Assembly (NCBI GenBank): GCA_964404985.1
Contig: CAYOMD010000010.1
Coordinates: 1-64,000 of the forward strand
Direction: 5' to 3'
Source of the DNA: Hankyongella sp964404985
GTDB taxonomy: Bacteria > Pseudomonadota > Alphaproteobacteria > Sphingomonadales > Sphingomonadaceae
Length of the DNA: 64,000 nt
The notes beneath the pieces are model-generated. The model was not told the origin of the DNA. It ran no database searches and was given only the letters and a program-made list of their open reading frames with translations. Below, in pieces: positions 42,791-51,505 of the stretch. How positions within the stretch are numbered: position 1 is the stretch's first letter; each line of letters begins with the position of its first letter. A program made the position numbers and the translations under genes.

Positions 42791-44077
42791 TTAGCCCTGG
42801 AACAGCGACAGGATGGACTGCGGCTGCCGGTTGGCGATCGAGAGTGCCTGCGTGCCCAGCTGCTGCTTGACCTGCAGGGACTGCAGCCGTGCGGATTCGC
42901 GGGCGATATCGGCGTCGACCAGGTTACCAATGCCGGTCTCGATGGTGTCGGAGAGCTTGTCGATGAAGGTCCGCTGCTGTTCTGCTGACTTTTGTGCGGC
43001 GCCGAATACGGTCAGCGCCTGGCTGACGTTGCGGATCGAGTCGTCGATGTCTGCAATCAGCAGCTCCGCACTCTCGGCATCATTGAACGTGGACTGAGGG
43101 GTCAACTTGATAATGGTGCCGGATGGATAGGTCTGGGCGGCGGGTCGTTGCGGTGTGGTCGGCGCTGCCTCGCCAGTACCGGTGCCGGCGGCCGTAACCG
43201 TGATCGTGATGTTGGTCGCGGCCGACAAGGTGCCATCCGCGCGCTGCGCCTGATAGGTGAAGACCTCGTTGACCGTTGCCGGTGTTGCGAGCGCCTGGGT
43301 TTCTGCCCGCCCGTTGTCGAGCGTGTAGGTATAACTGCCGTCCGACTGCACGCGCAGCCAGCCGTAGGTGGTGCGGATCGCGTTGTTGACGTTGGCAGCC
43401 TGGCCATTGATCGTGCCGACAATATTCCCGGTGGCAGCGGTATCGTTGGCGAAGACATTGCCGGTGACCGTGTTGGTTGCGTTGTCTTCGGTAACACCGC
43501 CCGTATCCGCGACCAGTGCCGTCGGCAGTGCCGTTGCCGTCGCCTTCAGGGTATAGAGGCCCAGGTCCTGACGCGGCACCGAAATCTGACGGGTTGCATC
43601 GGGGCTGACGAGTGCCACCAGATTCGCCGGCTTGCCGTTGGCCGCATCGGTTGGGCCATCGATCAGGTTGGTGCCGTTGAAGGTGGCGTTGGAGGCGATT
43701 AGTGAAATCTGCTCGCGCAGACGCTCGAAATCCTGCTTCAGGGCGTCGCGGCTGCGCTGGTCAAGACCGGCGTCCGATGCGGCGACCACCTTCTCCTTGA
43801 TCTGGATCAGCAGGTCCTGAATGGACTCGGCAGCAGCCGTGGTCACATCAAGCACCGAGCGGGCCCGGTCGAGCGAGTTCTTGACCGCATCCAGACCACG
43901 CTTGTCGGCGCGCAGGTTTTGCGCAATCGCGAATACGGCGGCATTGTCCTTGGCGGTCTTGACCTGCAGGCCCGTATTGATCCGCAGCTGCGTCTCATTC
44001 AGGTCGCTGGTCGTCCGGTTGAGGTTCTGAAGCGCGTTCAGCGCCGCGCCGTTGGTATTAATGGATAGCACTGACAT
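42791..44077 (-). CDS. Flagellin with inserted VCBS/cadherin-like domain
   Basis: A 428-residue flagellin. Residues 1-165 (SVLSINTNGAALNALQNLN..., NATFNGTNLIDG) and about 330-428 (ending RQPQSILSLFQG) form the coiled-coil D0/D1 core and are nearly identical to the next flagellin upstream. In place of the usual short variable region, residues about 190-297 form a VCBS-type beta-sandwich: TEDNATNTVTGNVFANDTA, YGWLRVQSDGSYTYTLDN, EVFTYQAQRADGTLS, NITITVTA. Such domains are usual in adhesins, so this filament probably displays a binding or shielding domain. ATG 44077 follows GGAGC; a sigma54-like promoter lies at 44140. Confidence 0.92.
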   Translation of the reverse strand: MSVLSINTNGAALNALQNLNRTTSDLNETQLRINTGLQVKTAKDNAAVFAIAQNLRADKRGLDAVKNSLDRARSVLDVTTAAAESIQDLLIQIKEKVVAASDAGLDQRSRDALKQDFERLREQISLIASNATFNGTNLIDGPTDAANGKPANLVALVSPDATRQISVPRQDLGLYTLKATATALPTALVADTGGVTEDNATNTVTGNVFANDTAATGNIVGTINGQAANVNNAIRTTYGWLRVQSDGSYTYTLDNGRAETQALATPATVNEVFTYQAQRADGTLSAATNITITVTAAGTGTGEAAPTTPQRPAAQTYPSGTIIKLTPQSTFNDAESAELLIADIDDSIRNVSQALTVFGAAQKSAEQQRTFIDKLSDTIETGIGNLVDADIARESARLQSLQVKQQLGTQALSIANRQPQSILSLFQG

Positions 44078-44139
44078 GGCTTGCTCCGTTTGGTCCATCA
44101 CGACAGGTGTGCGCCCGTTCGGCGCTCATCGTTAATTTA

Positions 44140-44155
44140 AGCAATTGCCATGCCA
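44140..44155 (-). promoter_or_regulatory. Sigma54-like promoter of VCBS flagellin
   Basis: On the minus strand TGGCATG-N4-TTGCT matches the -24/-12 pattern TGGCAYR-N4-TTGCW. It lies 62 bp before the ATG, leaving a leader of about 50 nt on which FlbT could act. Confidence 0.78.
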
Positions 44156-44297
44156 GTCTATCTACCCGTTTAATATGCTGTAATTATTATGTTTTATTCT
44201 ATTGCCAGTTCAGCGCGGCAGGAATTGCCTGGTAATCATCAGCACCTACCCGGCAAGCTTTGCGTGATTTCTTGCGGTGCATGGCCCGAGCCCGCAC

Positions 44298-44326
44298 AAA
44301 AAAAGAGGCCAGCGCAAGCGCTGGCC
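44298..44326 (-). terminator. Strong terminator of second flagellin gene
   Basis: On the minus strand GGCCAGCGC-TT-GCGCTGGCC is followed by TCTTTTTTT. It lies 43 bp after the stop of the gene at 44370, separating it from the VCBS flagellin, which has its own promoter. Confidence 0.93.
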
Positions 44327-44369
44327 AAGGTGATCCACAAGGGCGGTGGATAACTGGTGATCGTGAACC

Positions 44370-45278
44370 TTAGCCCTGGAACAGGGAGAGTATGGATTGC
44401 GGCTGCCGGTTGGCGATCGAGAGTGCCTGTGTGCCCAGCTGCTGCTTGACCTGCAGCGACTGCAGCCGCGCGGACTCGCGGGCGATATCGGCGTCGACCA
44501 GGTTGCCGATCCCGGTCTCGACCGTATCGGAGAGCTTGTCGATGAACGTGCGTTGCTGTTCGGTGGATCTTTGTGCGGCCCCGAACACAGTCAGCGCCTG
44601 GCTGAGGTTGCGAATGCTGCTGTCCACCAGCGGGATCAACGCATTGGCGGTTGTGGCGTCGGTGAAGGTGCTGTCCTGCGCCAGTTGCAGAAACTGGCCC
44701 GTGTAGGACCCGTTCGGTTGCTGCACCGGGTCGGCCCAGACGGGCGCGGTCGCAGGCAAGGCCAGGTCCACACGGGTGACCGATATCTGGCGAGTGGCAT
44801 CCGGACTCACGAGCGCGGTCAAAAACGCCGGCTTGCCGTTAGCCGCATCGGTTGGACCGTCGATGAGGTTCGTACCATTGAACGTCGCATTGCCGCCTAT
44901 CAAGCTGATCTGCTCACGCAGACGCTCAAAGTCCTGCTTCAGGGCATCACGGCTACGCTGGTCGAGCCCGGCGTCGGACGCAGCGACGACCTTCTCCTTG
45001 ATCTGGATGAGCACATCCTGGATCGACTCCACCGCTGCCGTCGTAATGTCGAGCACCGAGCGGGCCCGGTCGAGCGAGTTTTTGACGGCATCCAGACCGC
45101 GCTTGTCCGCACGCAGGTTCTGCGCAATCGCGAACACTGCGGCGTTGTCCTTGGCGGTCTTGACATTCAAGCCGGTATTGATGCGCAGCTGCGTCTCGTT
45201 GAGGTCGCTGCTGGTCCTGTTCAAGTTCTGCAGCGCATTCAGCGCAGCGCCATTGGTGTTGATCGAAAGCACCGACAT
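44370..45278 (-). CDS. Flagellin (short paralogue)
   Basis: A 302-residue flagellin with the same conserved ends as the VCBS flagellin (SVLSINTNGAALNAL..., ILSLFQG) but only a short linker in the middle (about 165-210: DLALPATAPVWADPVQQPNGS...). Comparing the two shows the VCBS domain as a clean replacement of this linker. ATG 45278 is preceded by GAAGGACA. It has its own sigma54-like promoter and strong terminator, so it is monocistronic. Confidence 0.95.
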   Translation of the reverse strand: MSVLSINTNGAALNALQNLNRTSSDLNETQLRINTGLNVKTAKDNAAVFAIAQNLRADKRGLDAVKNSLDRARSVLDITTAAVESIQDVLIQIKEKVVAASDAGLDQRSRDALKQDFERLREQISLIGGNATFNGTNLIDGPTDAANGKPAFLTALVSPDATRQISVTRVDLALPATAPVWADPVQQPNGSYTGQFLQLAQDSTFTDATTANALIPLVDSSIRNLSQALTVFGAAQRSTEQQRTFIDKLSDTVETGIGNLVDADIARESARLQSLQVKQQLGTQALSIANRQPQSILSLFQG

Positions 45279-45345
45279 GGGCTTGTCCTTCTGCTCATGC
45301 ACGCTCGCCTGCCGGGTTTGGCCTGGAACGCGTCAGAAAGCATGC

Positions 45346-45361
45346 AGCAGAAGTCGTGCCA
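45346..45361 (-). promoter_or_regulatory. Sigma54-like promoter of short flagellin
   Basis: On the minus strand TGGCACG-N4-CTGCT: a perfect -24 element with a one-base variant of the -12 element, 67 bp before the flagellin ATG. The AT-rich stretch 45378-45415 lies just upstream and could bind IHF or an activator. Confidence 0.75.
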
Positions 45362-45576
45362 AACGTCAGGTCTGGATTATAACATTATAATATATAGGTT
45401 TTATTTTTTTCAGTCCGGAGTGGCATCAAGCCGCCCGGCAACGTCTGCCGAGCGGCTCCGGAATGTTCTGCCGGGTCAGAGCAATTTCCAAGCGAATGGG
45501 TACATCCGATGGTTCAGAAATCGCGCAAACCAAAGAGTTAGAGCGGCGACCAGATTCAATCAGATCGCGTGTCGCG

Positions 45577-45987
45577 CTAAGCCTGCCGGTCGACGGCCGC
45601 GCCGGAGACGGGTTGGTTATGCGCCTTGAGCAGCTTCAGCACCTGTTCGGTGGGAAACTGTGCGGTGACTTCACCGGTCTTCGGATCGAGAAACTCGTAG
45701 ACGAAGCGGTTTGCGTCCTTGTCCAGACGAATGGAGAGTTTGGCGTTTTGCGGCAGAGAGTCGGCCAGTTCGCCCAGCAATGCGCGCAGGCGTTCTGTCG
45801 GTTGCTCTGTGTCGCTGCTACCGATCAGGCGAAGCTCCGGCCCAGCGGGCTCGGTGCGGGCATTCCCCTGAGCGTAGGTCACAGCGGCCGATGCGCCCCC
45901 CGGCGCCGGCGACTGGTTGTTTTGAGCCAGATTGGCCGGCGGGAGAGGCGGGACCGGCGCGATGCGAGAGGCATCGATCTTGTCCAT
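45577..45987 (-). CDS. flaG: FlaG family protein
   Basis: A 136-residue protein with a Pro/Asn/Gln-rich N-terminal half and the FlaG domain at the end: LSIRLDKDANRFVYEFLDPKTGEVTAQFPTEQVLKLL (read in two parts). FlaG proteins influence filament length and flagellin assembly. ATG 45987 is chosen; an in-frame GTG three codons upstream is possible. It lies 191 bp downstream of the flagellin at 46179 on the same strand, and no sigma54 box of its own was seen. Confidence 0.88.
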   Translation of the reverse strand: MDKIDASRIAPVPPLPPANLAQNNQSPAPGGASAAVTYAQGNARTEPAGPELRLIGSSDTEQPTERLRALLGELADSLPQNAKLSIRLDKDANRFVYEFLDPKTGEVTAQFPTEQVLKLLKAHNQPVSGAAVDRQA

Positions 45988-46133
45988 CCTAATCACCCTT
46001 GTGTTTCACCCTGGCCAGAGCGTGAGCTCGTCTCTCGCGAACTCTTTGCGCCCGGCTGGGTCGCCGTCGCCACGACGGCCGGCTAGTGGTCTGCGCGTTC
46101 TGCGCGGGCCGGTCCGTCGTAGCGGCTGGTGCC

Positions 46134-46161
46134 GGGAGGGGTGCGTCCTGCACCGCCTCCC
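46134..46161 (-). terminator. Stem-loop after third flagellin, no T-run
   Basis: GGGAGG-N-GTGC pairs with GCAC-N-CCTCCC around a 5-base loop, 17 bp past the flagellin stop. It lacks a T-run, so it may only partly terminate and could let flaG be read through. Confidence 0.35.
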
Positions 46162-46178
46162 AGCGCCTGGAGCCGTTC

Positions 46179-47357
46179 TTACCGGAACAGCGAGACGACC
46201 GACTGCGGCGCCTGGTTGGCGATCGACAGGGCCTGCAGACCAAGCTGCTGCTTGACCTGAAGCGCCTGCAGACGTGCCGATTCCTTGGCGAGATCGGCGT
46301 CGACCAGGTTGCCGATACCCGAGTTGATCGAGTCGGTCAGCTTGGTTGCGAACTGCTGCTGAATGTCGATCTGACGCGAGGTCGAACCGAAAGACGCCAG
46401 TGTCGCGTTCACATTCGACTTGAAGTTGTCGACCACCGCGATCGCGGATGCACGATCCGAGAATTTGGTGAGGTCAACGCTGCTCAAGTTCTTGCTCAAA
46501 GCTTCCCCGACAATGTTGCCGCTGGACGCTGCCTTGAAGTCCTCAGCCGTCAGGCTCAGTGTCGAACCGTTCGAGAGGTTTGCCGAAGCCGTGAAGTTGA
46601 ACGCTTGCGTACCAACCGTGATGGCGACGACACCCGTAGCTGCCGTGTAGTTGGTGCCGCCAGTCAGGGTTACCGTGAACTTGCCGCTGTCAGCATCAAC
46701 GGCAAGACCGTTCGCACCGACACCTGCAGCATCCGCGATTTCCTTGGCAACGACACCGCCGTTATTGCCCGACAGCAGGCTGTTGAGCGATTGCCCGCTG
46801 GTTACCGCAACGTTCCCGGCCGCAACCGAGAGGGTGGCGCTGGTGCTGTTGGCGTTGAGGTTGACCCCCGACAGCGAAATGCGGTCGACGGTCGAGTTCT
46901 GCTTCACCGCGGTGATCGCCGAGATCGAGTCCGGCGACGCCTTGATGAGGTTGGTGCCGTTGAATTCGGCCTGGCTGACGACCGAGCCGATCTGGCTGAC
47001 AATCGACTTGAAGTCGTTGTTCAAGGCGCTGCGACTGGTCGCGTCCAGGCCGCTGTCCGATGATGCAACCGCGATTTCACGCGCGCGGTTCAGCAGGTCG
47101 GAGATCGACTCACCCGCTTGTACCGCGACGTCGAGCGAAGACTTGGCGCGGTTGAGCGAGGTCTGCACCGCGGACAGACCGGCGACATCGCCGCGCAGAT
47201 TTTGCGCAATCGAGTAGCTGGCGCTGTCGTCCTTGGCGGAGGAGACGCGCAGACCGGTGTTGACCCGGTTCTGCACTTCCTCAAGGCTGCGGTTGGTGGT
47301 CGAGAGGTTTTGCAGCGCGACGAACGCGCCGGTATTGGTATTGACTGAAAATGCCAT
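46179..47357 (-). CDS. Flagellin, second subfamily, copy A
   Basis: A 392-residue flagellin: D0/D1 start SVNTNTGAFVALQNLSTTNRSL, GDVAGLSAVQTSLNRAKSSLD, EFNGTNLIKASPDSISAITA. The Ser/Thr/Asn/Gly-rich variable part covers about 165-290. The C-terminal core ends in ANQAPQSVVSLFR. It differs from the two SVLSINTNG flagellins but is close to its neighbour at 47429. AGGAGG precedes the ATG. No separate sigma54 box was found in the 71-bp gap upstream, so it is probably read from the promoter of the previous gene. Confidence 0.95.
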   Translation of the reverse strand: MAFSVNTNTGAFVALQNLSTTNRSLEEVQNRVNTGLRVSSAKDDSASYSIAQNLRGDVAGLSAVQTSLNRAKSSLDVAVQAGESISDLLNRAREIAVASSDSGLDATSRSALNNDFKSIVSQIGSVVSQAEFNGTNLIKASPDSISAITAVKQNSTVDRISLSGVNLNANSTSATLSVAAGNVAVTSGQSLNSLLSGNNGGVVAKEIADAAGVGANGLAVDADSGKFTVTLTGGTNYTAATGVVAITVGTQAFNFTASANLSNGSTLSLTAEDFKAASSGNIVGEALSKNLSSVDLTKFSDRASAIAVVDNFKSNVNATLASFGSTSRQIDIQQQFATKLTDSINSGIGNLVDADLAKESARLQALQVKQQLGLQALSIANQAPQSVVSLFR

Positions 47358-47398
47358 TCTGGCCTCCTGTTTTTATAAGGTTTGCGAGCTTTCTGCTC

Positions 47399-47416
47399 CC
47401 GGGCCTTCTGGCCCGG
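47399..47416 (-). other. Short hairpin between tandem flagellin genes
   Basis: CCGGGCC-AGAA-GGCCCGG on the minus strand, 12 bp past the stop of one flagellin gene and 41 bp before the start of the next. It has no T-run. In a shared transcript it could protect the upstream message or tune the ratio of the two flagellins. Confidence 0.5.
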
Positions 47417-47428
47417 ACATGTCTTCGA

Positions 47429-48625
47429 TTACCGGAACAGAGATACGACCGACTGCGGTGCCTGGTTGGCGATCGACAGGGCCTGCAGACCAAGCTGCTG
47501 CTTGACCTGAAGTGCCTGCAGACGCGCCGATTCCTTGGCGAGATCGGCATCAACCAGGTTACCGATGCCCGAATTGATCGAGTCGTTCAGTTTGGTTGCG
47601 AACTGCTGCTGAATATCGATCTGACGCGAGGTCGAACCGAAAGACGCCAGTGTTGCGTTCACATTCGCCTTGAAGTTGTCGACGACGGCCACGGCCAGCG
47701 AGCGGTCGGTGGCATTGGTCAGGTCGATTTCGCTCAGCGACGCAGCGTTGCCAGAAGCAGCACCCGTGGTTGTGTAGGTGAATGCACCACCACCGGCTGC
47801 AGCCGTTGACAGCGCGCTGACCGACAGCTGTACCTTACCGGTATTTGCGCTGTTGGCGACCGTGCCGGCAGCGCCTTCGTAAGTGCGGCCGCCAACAGTA
47901 ATGTCGACTGCGCCGTCAGCCTGGGCGTTGATGACGCTCAGATCAACTTCAATGGTGTTCTCGTTGACGAAATCGATACCATTGGTGGTTTCGATGGTCG
48001 AGCGAACAAACGCTGAGTTGGACTTGTTGCCGCCTGCAGCAAGCGTCGTGGCAAGTGACTCACTGTTTGCAACAGTCTGGGTCGCAGCCGATGCACGCAG
48101 GGTTGCACTGGTACCGTTGGCGTTGAGGTCGACACCTGCCAGAGAGATGCGGTCTACAGTCGAGTTCTGCTTCACCGCGGTGATCGCCGAGATCGAGTCC
48201 GGAGTCGCCTTGATGAGGTTGGTGCCGTTGAACTCGGCCTGGCTGACAACCGACCCGACCTGGCTGACGATCGACTTGAAGTCGTTGTTCAGGGCGGTGC
48301 GGCTGGTAGCATCCAGACCGTTGTCCGATGCCGCAACGGCAATTTCACGTGCCCGGTTCAGCAGGTCGGAAATCGACTCGCCCGCTTGTACCGCGACGTC
48401 CAGCGACGACTTGGCACGGTTAAGCGAGGTTTGCACCGCCGACAGGCCGGCAACGTCACCACGGAGATTCTGTGCGATGGAGTAGCTGGCGCTGTCGTCC
48501 TTGGCGGAGGACACGCGCAGGCCGGTGTTTACCCGGTTCTGCACTTCCGCGAGGTCGCGGTTGGTGGAAGACAGGTTCTGCAGCGCAACAAATGCGCCGG
48601 TATTGGTGTTCACTGAAAATGCCAT
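47429..48625 (-). CDS. Flagellin, second subfamily, copy B
   Basis: A 398-residue flagellin nearly identical to copy A over the first 160 and last 100 residues, with a different central region (about 165-300, including ETTNGIDFVNENTIEVDLSVI and GGAFTYTTTGAASG). The pair looks like a tandem duplication with diverged exposed domains. GGAGCC precedes the ATG. A near-perfect sigma54 promoter lies 73 bp upstream, and copy A follows 71 bp downstream. Confidence 0.95.
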   Translation of the reverse strand: MAFSVNTNTGAFVALQNLSSTNRDLAEVQNRVNTGLRVSSAKDDSASYSIAQNLRGDVAGLSAVQTSLNRAKSSLDVAVQAGESISDLLNRAREIAVAASDNGLDATSRTALNNDFKSIVSQVGSVVSQAEFNGTNLIKATPDSISAITAVKQNSTVDRISLAGVDLNANGTSATLRASAATQTVANSESLATTLAAGGNKSNSAFVRSTIETTNGIDFVNENTIEVDLSVINAQADGAVDITVGGRTYEGAAGTVANSANTGKVQLSVSALSTAAAGGGAFTYTTTGAASGNAASLSEIDLTNATDRSLAVAVVDNFKANVNATLASFGSTSRQIDIQQQFATKLNDSINSGIGNLVDADLAKESARLQALQVKQQLGLQALSIANQAPQSVVSLFR

Positions 48626-48697
48626 TTCTTGGCTCCTTCATTCTAAAGGCGTTATGAGCATTATGCTCTTCAACGGACTTTGCCGCAGGAATGAAGG

Positions 48698-48713
48698 AGC
48701 AAGGGTCGTGCCA
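48698..48713 (-). promoter_or_regulatory. Sigma54-like promoter of tandem flagellin pair
   Basis: On the minus strand TGGCACG-N4-TTGCT is a full match to the -24/-12 consensus, 72 bp before the ATG of the flagellin at 48625. Confidence 0.85.
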
Positions 48714-48882
48714 CCAATTTGGTTAATTCTGCGTCCACCATCACGCGCCGCAGCGGCGTTTGCGTAAAAGTTTTCCGGGTAGTCGCTGAATGGGGGCCTT
48801 AACCTTCTGCTAGGCATCTTTCGGCAGTCGCTACCCGGCAAAACCTGCCGGGTGCGGCAAAAATTGCCGGCTTTACGCATTA

Positions 48883-48912
48883 AAAAAGCCGCCGGACTAA
48901 GGCCCGGCGGCG
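48883..48912 (-). terminator. Strong terminator of TonB-associated TPR gene
   Basis: On the minus strand GCCGCCGG-GCCTTAGT-CCGGCGGC is followed by TTTTTT. It starts 24 bp after the stop of the gene at 48936. Confidence 0.93.
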
Positions 48913-48935
48913 TATTTCACACCAATGGAGGCAGA

Positions 48936-50243
48936 TTAGAGTGCTACGTTTGTCTTGCTGTCGAGGTAGGCAATCCACAACTGTGCCAGCGCCTGCTCAT
49001 TCGCACCGGCGATGGCAGCAAAGGTCGCCTTGGCGGCATCCACCTGACCAGCGGCTGCTTGCGCGGTGCCAAGGATGAGCTCGGCCTGGCTCTTGTTCGG
49101 GATCGCTTTCAGCTTGCCCGTAATGCCCTTGCTGAGGGCAAGATTGAGCAGTTCGATCGACTTCGCATAGTCACCATAGTTATAGTAGCTCTCGCCGATC
49201 ACCGCAGCGAGGTCCCCTGTTGCGGCAGCGCGGGCCTGTTTCTCCTGAGCGGGAAGCCCTGCCTTATCCTCAGCCTGACCCTTCTTGGCCGAAGTGATGA
49301 TTTCGTTGGCAATCGCCACGGTGCTACCCTGCATGGCACCGGCCTCTATCCCGCGCTGTGCCGCAGCGATAGCTTCAGCAAACATCGTGCGCTTGGCTGC
49401 TGTCTCGGCCATCTCCAGATAGTCGGCGGCCCCTTGCAGCGCATTGGCCTGCCACTGGAGGCGGTAGCTGGCGAGCACCAGCGGATCGCCCATGCCCTTG
49501 CGATCCCGCAAATAGACGACGCCGGCACGGATGTTCTTGTCGGACGGGTAGGCACGGATCAGGTCGCTTACGGTCTTGTTGATGCGAACGGGGTCACCGG
49601 CGCGGACGGCAGCATTCACCAGTGAACCATAGAGCCCTTCCTCAGCCTTGCTGCCGTTGGCCGCAGTGACGCTGATCGCCTTTTCGTAGTAGGTCATGGC
49701 CTCGGACTCCTGGTCCTGCTGCTGCAGCAACTGGCCCAGAACCACGTAGTGGGACGGCACATTCGGGGCGAGTGCAATCAATTCCCGGCCCCATTTCAAG
49801 GCAGTCGGCAGATCCTGCTTCTGGTAGGCGATGCTGCGCAGGGACTCGAGCAGCTTTGGCTTCAGGTCAGCCGGGGCACCGCCACTGCTGTACATGATCT
49901 CCAGGGCATCCCGGAGTAGATCCTGATCGTTGGTGGCCTGCGCCAAGGAGTACAGCAACTGGCCCTGGGTGAAGCTCTCAACCGGAGTCCGGTTCTGCAC
50001 ATTGGCGATCTCGCGTGTCTTTGCGATTGCCTCAGGCAGCTTGCCCTCCTTCTGCAGTTTTTGTGCCTCACCGACAATCTTGGAGACCTCTTTGCCGAGC
50101 TTGATCGGTGCTTCCTTCTTCTCCTCGGACTTCTTGTCCTTGGACTGGGCGAAGACCGGGCCGACAACCATGGGCATGCCAACGCTTACGACGGCTGCCA
50201 ACAAAGCGACCCGAAGGCCAGAGGATTTGGAACGATGCCGCAT
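48936..50243 (-). CDS. Exported TPR-rich protein linked to TonB system
   Basis: A 435-residue protein with a signal peptide (LRVALLAAVVSVGMPMVVGPVFAQ) and a Lys/Glu-rich linker. About eight helical repeat pairs of TPR type follow, such as ALKWGRELIALAPNVPSHYVVLG and AMTYYEKAISVTAANG. It should sit in the periplasm as a scaffold. It follows tonB-exbB-exbD-exbD in the same direction, a context that suggests work with energised outer-membrane uptake. ATG 50243 with GGAG is preferred over an in-frame TTG 18 codons earlier. A strong terminator follows. Confidence 0.82.
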   Translation of the reverse strand: MRHRSKSSGLRVALLAAVVSVGMPMVVGPVFAQSKDKKSEEKKEAPIKLGKEVSKIVGEAQKLQKEGKLPEAIAKTREIANVQNRTPVESFTQGQLLYSLAQATNDQDLLRDALEIMYSSGGAPADLKPKLLESLRSIAYQKQDLPTALKWGRELIALAPNVPSHYVVLGQLLQQQDQESEAMTYYEKAISVTAANGSKAEEGLYGSLVNAAVRAGDPVRINKTVSDLIRAYPSDKNIRAGVVYLRDRKGMGDPLVLASYRLQWQANALQGAADYLEMAETAAKRTMFAEAIAAAQRGIEAGAMQGSTVAIANEIITSAKKGQAEDKAGLPAQEKQARAAATGDLAAVIGESYYNYGDYAKSIELLNLALSKGITGKLKAIPNKSQAELILGTAQAAAGQVDAAKATFAAIAGANEQALAQLWIAYLDSKTNVAL

Positions 50244-50392
50244 GGGAGGATCTCCTTTTTCCGGGCATGAACGGACGAATACCAAAAGGCACAACAACTA
50301 CTCTATAAATGTACAGCCACCCCGGCAATGGTCGGAAAGGGCGTAATGGTAGCGTGCCTTGCAGCCGTTGAACGCGGCATGAACCGCATAGT

Positions 50393-50435
50393 CAGAAAAG
50401 AAATGCCCGCCGAGGCGCTATAACCGACGGCGGGC
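50393..50435 (-). terminator. Terminator after second exbD
   Basis: On the minus strand GCCCGCCG (50435-50428) pairs with CGGCGGGC (50412-50405), with extra inner pairing GGTTATAGCGCC, followed by ATTTCTTTTCT. It separates the exbD gene from the TPR gene, at least partly. Confidence 0.7.
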
Positions 50436-50463
50436 AGTCCTGCAGGTTTGCGCGTATGTGTGA

Positions 50464-50889
50464 TTAGTTGGCGTAGACTTCGTTGCCGACAAACCCGATC
50501 TTGGTGACCTGATTGCGTTGCGCTGCGGCCAGGACCGAGTTGACGGTCTCAAAACGTGTTTGCGCCTCGGGCCGCACGTGGAACTCAGGCTGATCGTCCT
50601 GTGCACCCGCACGCCGGAAGTAGGCATCCAGCGTGGCCATATCCACAAGGGTGCCGTCGAAGTAGATATTGTCAAGGAAGTCGATGGTGACCTTATGGAT
50701 CACCGGTGGCTTCGGCGGTTCCGCCGGCTGCTGGTCGGTCTGCTGCGGCAGATCGAGTTTGACCGCATGAGTCTGCACCGGAATATTGATCAGAAAGATA
50801 ATCAACAGCACCAGCATGACGTCAATCAGTGGCGTCGTGTTCATCTCTGGCGGAACATCGCCCCCAACAGGGCCGACACTCATACCCAT
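50464..50889 (-). CDS. exbD: ExbD/TolR family biopolymer transporter (second copy)
   Basis: A 141-residue ExbD with a cytosolic N-tail, a single TM helix with the proton-carrying Asp23 (TPLIDVMLVLLIIFLINIPV), a Pro/Gln-rich linker and a small periplasmic domain (DNIYFDGTLVDMATLDAYFR). Two ExbD proteins of different periplasmic sequence are encoded in tandem with one ExbB, which suggests mixed or alternative motor complexes. It lies 53 bp after the first exbD. Confidence 0.93.
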   Translation of the reverse strand: MGMSVGPVGGDVPPEMNTTPLIDVMLVLLIIFLINIPVQTHAVKLDLPQQTDQQPAEPPKPPVIHKVTIDFLDNIYFDGTLVDMATLDAYFRRAGAQDDQPEFHVRPEAQTRFETVNSVLAAAQRNQVTKIGFVGNEVYAN

Positions 50890-50942
50890 GTGATATCCTT
50901 TCGTCGTCGCCGGTACCCTGCAGCACCGGCAGGCGTAGCGTG

Positions 50943-51395
50943 TTAGCGTGTGATGGCGAAACCTTCTGATGGCTCCGATATGAAGGCCACCTTGGGAATG
51001 CCGGCTGTCTGGATCTGGTATTGCGCGCCGCCGACATATTCGTACGGCGTATCCTTGTCGGCACGGATATGAACTTCCGGAACATCAAGCCCGCCTTTGA
51101 CAGCAGCCACGACGGCCTCGACAACCTTCTCGCGCATTTCCTGCTTGCCGCCCTCGATCTTGGCGGCATTCCAGTAATAGTTGCCGTCCTTGTCGACGGA
51201 AATGTTAATGTTCTCCGGCTTGGTTGTGGTCGGGATGCTGGTTTCCTTCGCCAGGGTGATCGGTGCCGTCTGAATGGCAACCGGCACGGCGATGAGGAAG
51301 ATGATCAGCAGCACCAACATGACGTCAACCAGCGGCGTCGTGTTGATCTCGCCGATCGTACCTTCGTCATCGGATTCGCCAACGCTCATACCCAT
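50943..51395 (-). CDS. exbD: ExbD/TolR family biopolymer transporter (first copy)
   Basis: A 150-residue ExbD with TM Asp24 (TPLVDVMLVLLIIFLIAVPV), a linker and a periplasmic domain DKDGNYYWNAAKIEGG...VPEVHIRADKDTPYEYV. The first 35 residues are close to the second copy, while the periplasmic part differs. It couples proton flow to TonB together with ExbB. Gene order tonB-exbB-exbD-exbD on the minus strand. Confidence 0.94.
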   Translation of the reverse strand: MGMSVGESDDEGTIGEINTTPLVDVMLVLLIIFLIAVPVAIQTAPITLAKETSIPTTTKPENINISVDKDGNYYWNAAKIEGGKQEMREKVVEAVVAAVKGGLDVPEVHIRADKDTPYEYVGGAQYQIQTAGIPKVAFISEPSEGFAITR

Positions 51396-51505
51396 GATGC
51401 GATACTCCTTGTGCGGGTCTACTCTTTAGTCTGGCGCCTTTCCGGCCATGATCGAACCTGTGGTTCAATCAACACCGGAAAGGCTATGGAGACGCTGGTC
51501 GATGC

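Larger units (their letters stand above)
48626..48935. other. 310-bp gap: flagellin leader, promoter and TPR-gene terminator
   Basis: No gene is seen. The gap holds the flagellin leader (48626-48697), a sigma54-like promoter (48698-48713), a run with several CCGG-type short palindromes and AAATTGCCGG-like repeats (48825-48875), and the terminator of the TPR gene (48883-48912). Confidence 0.6.
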
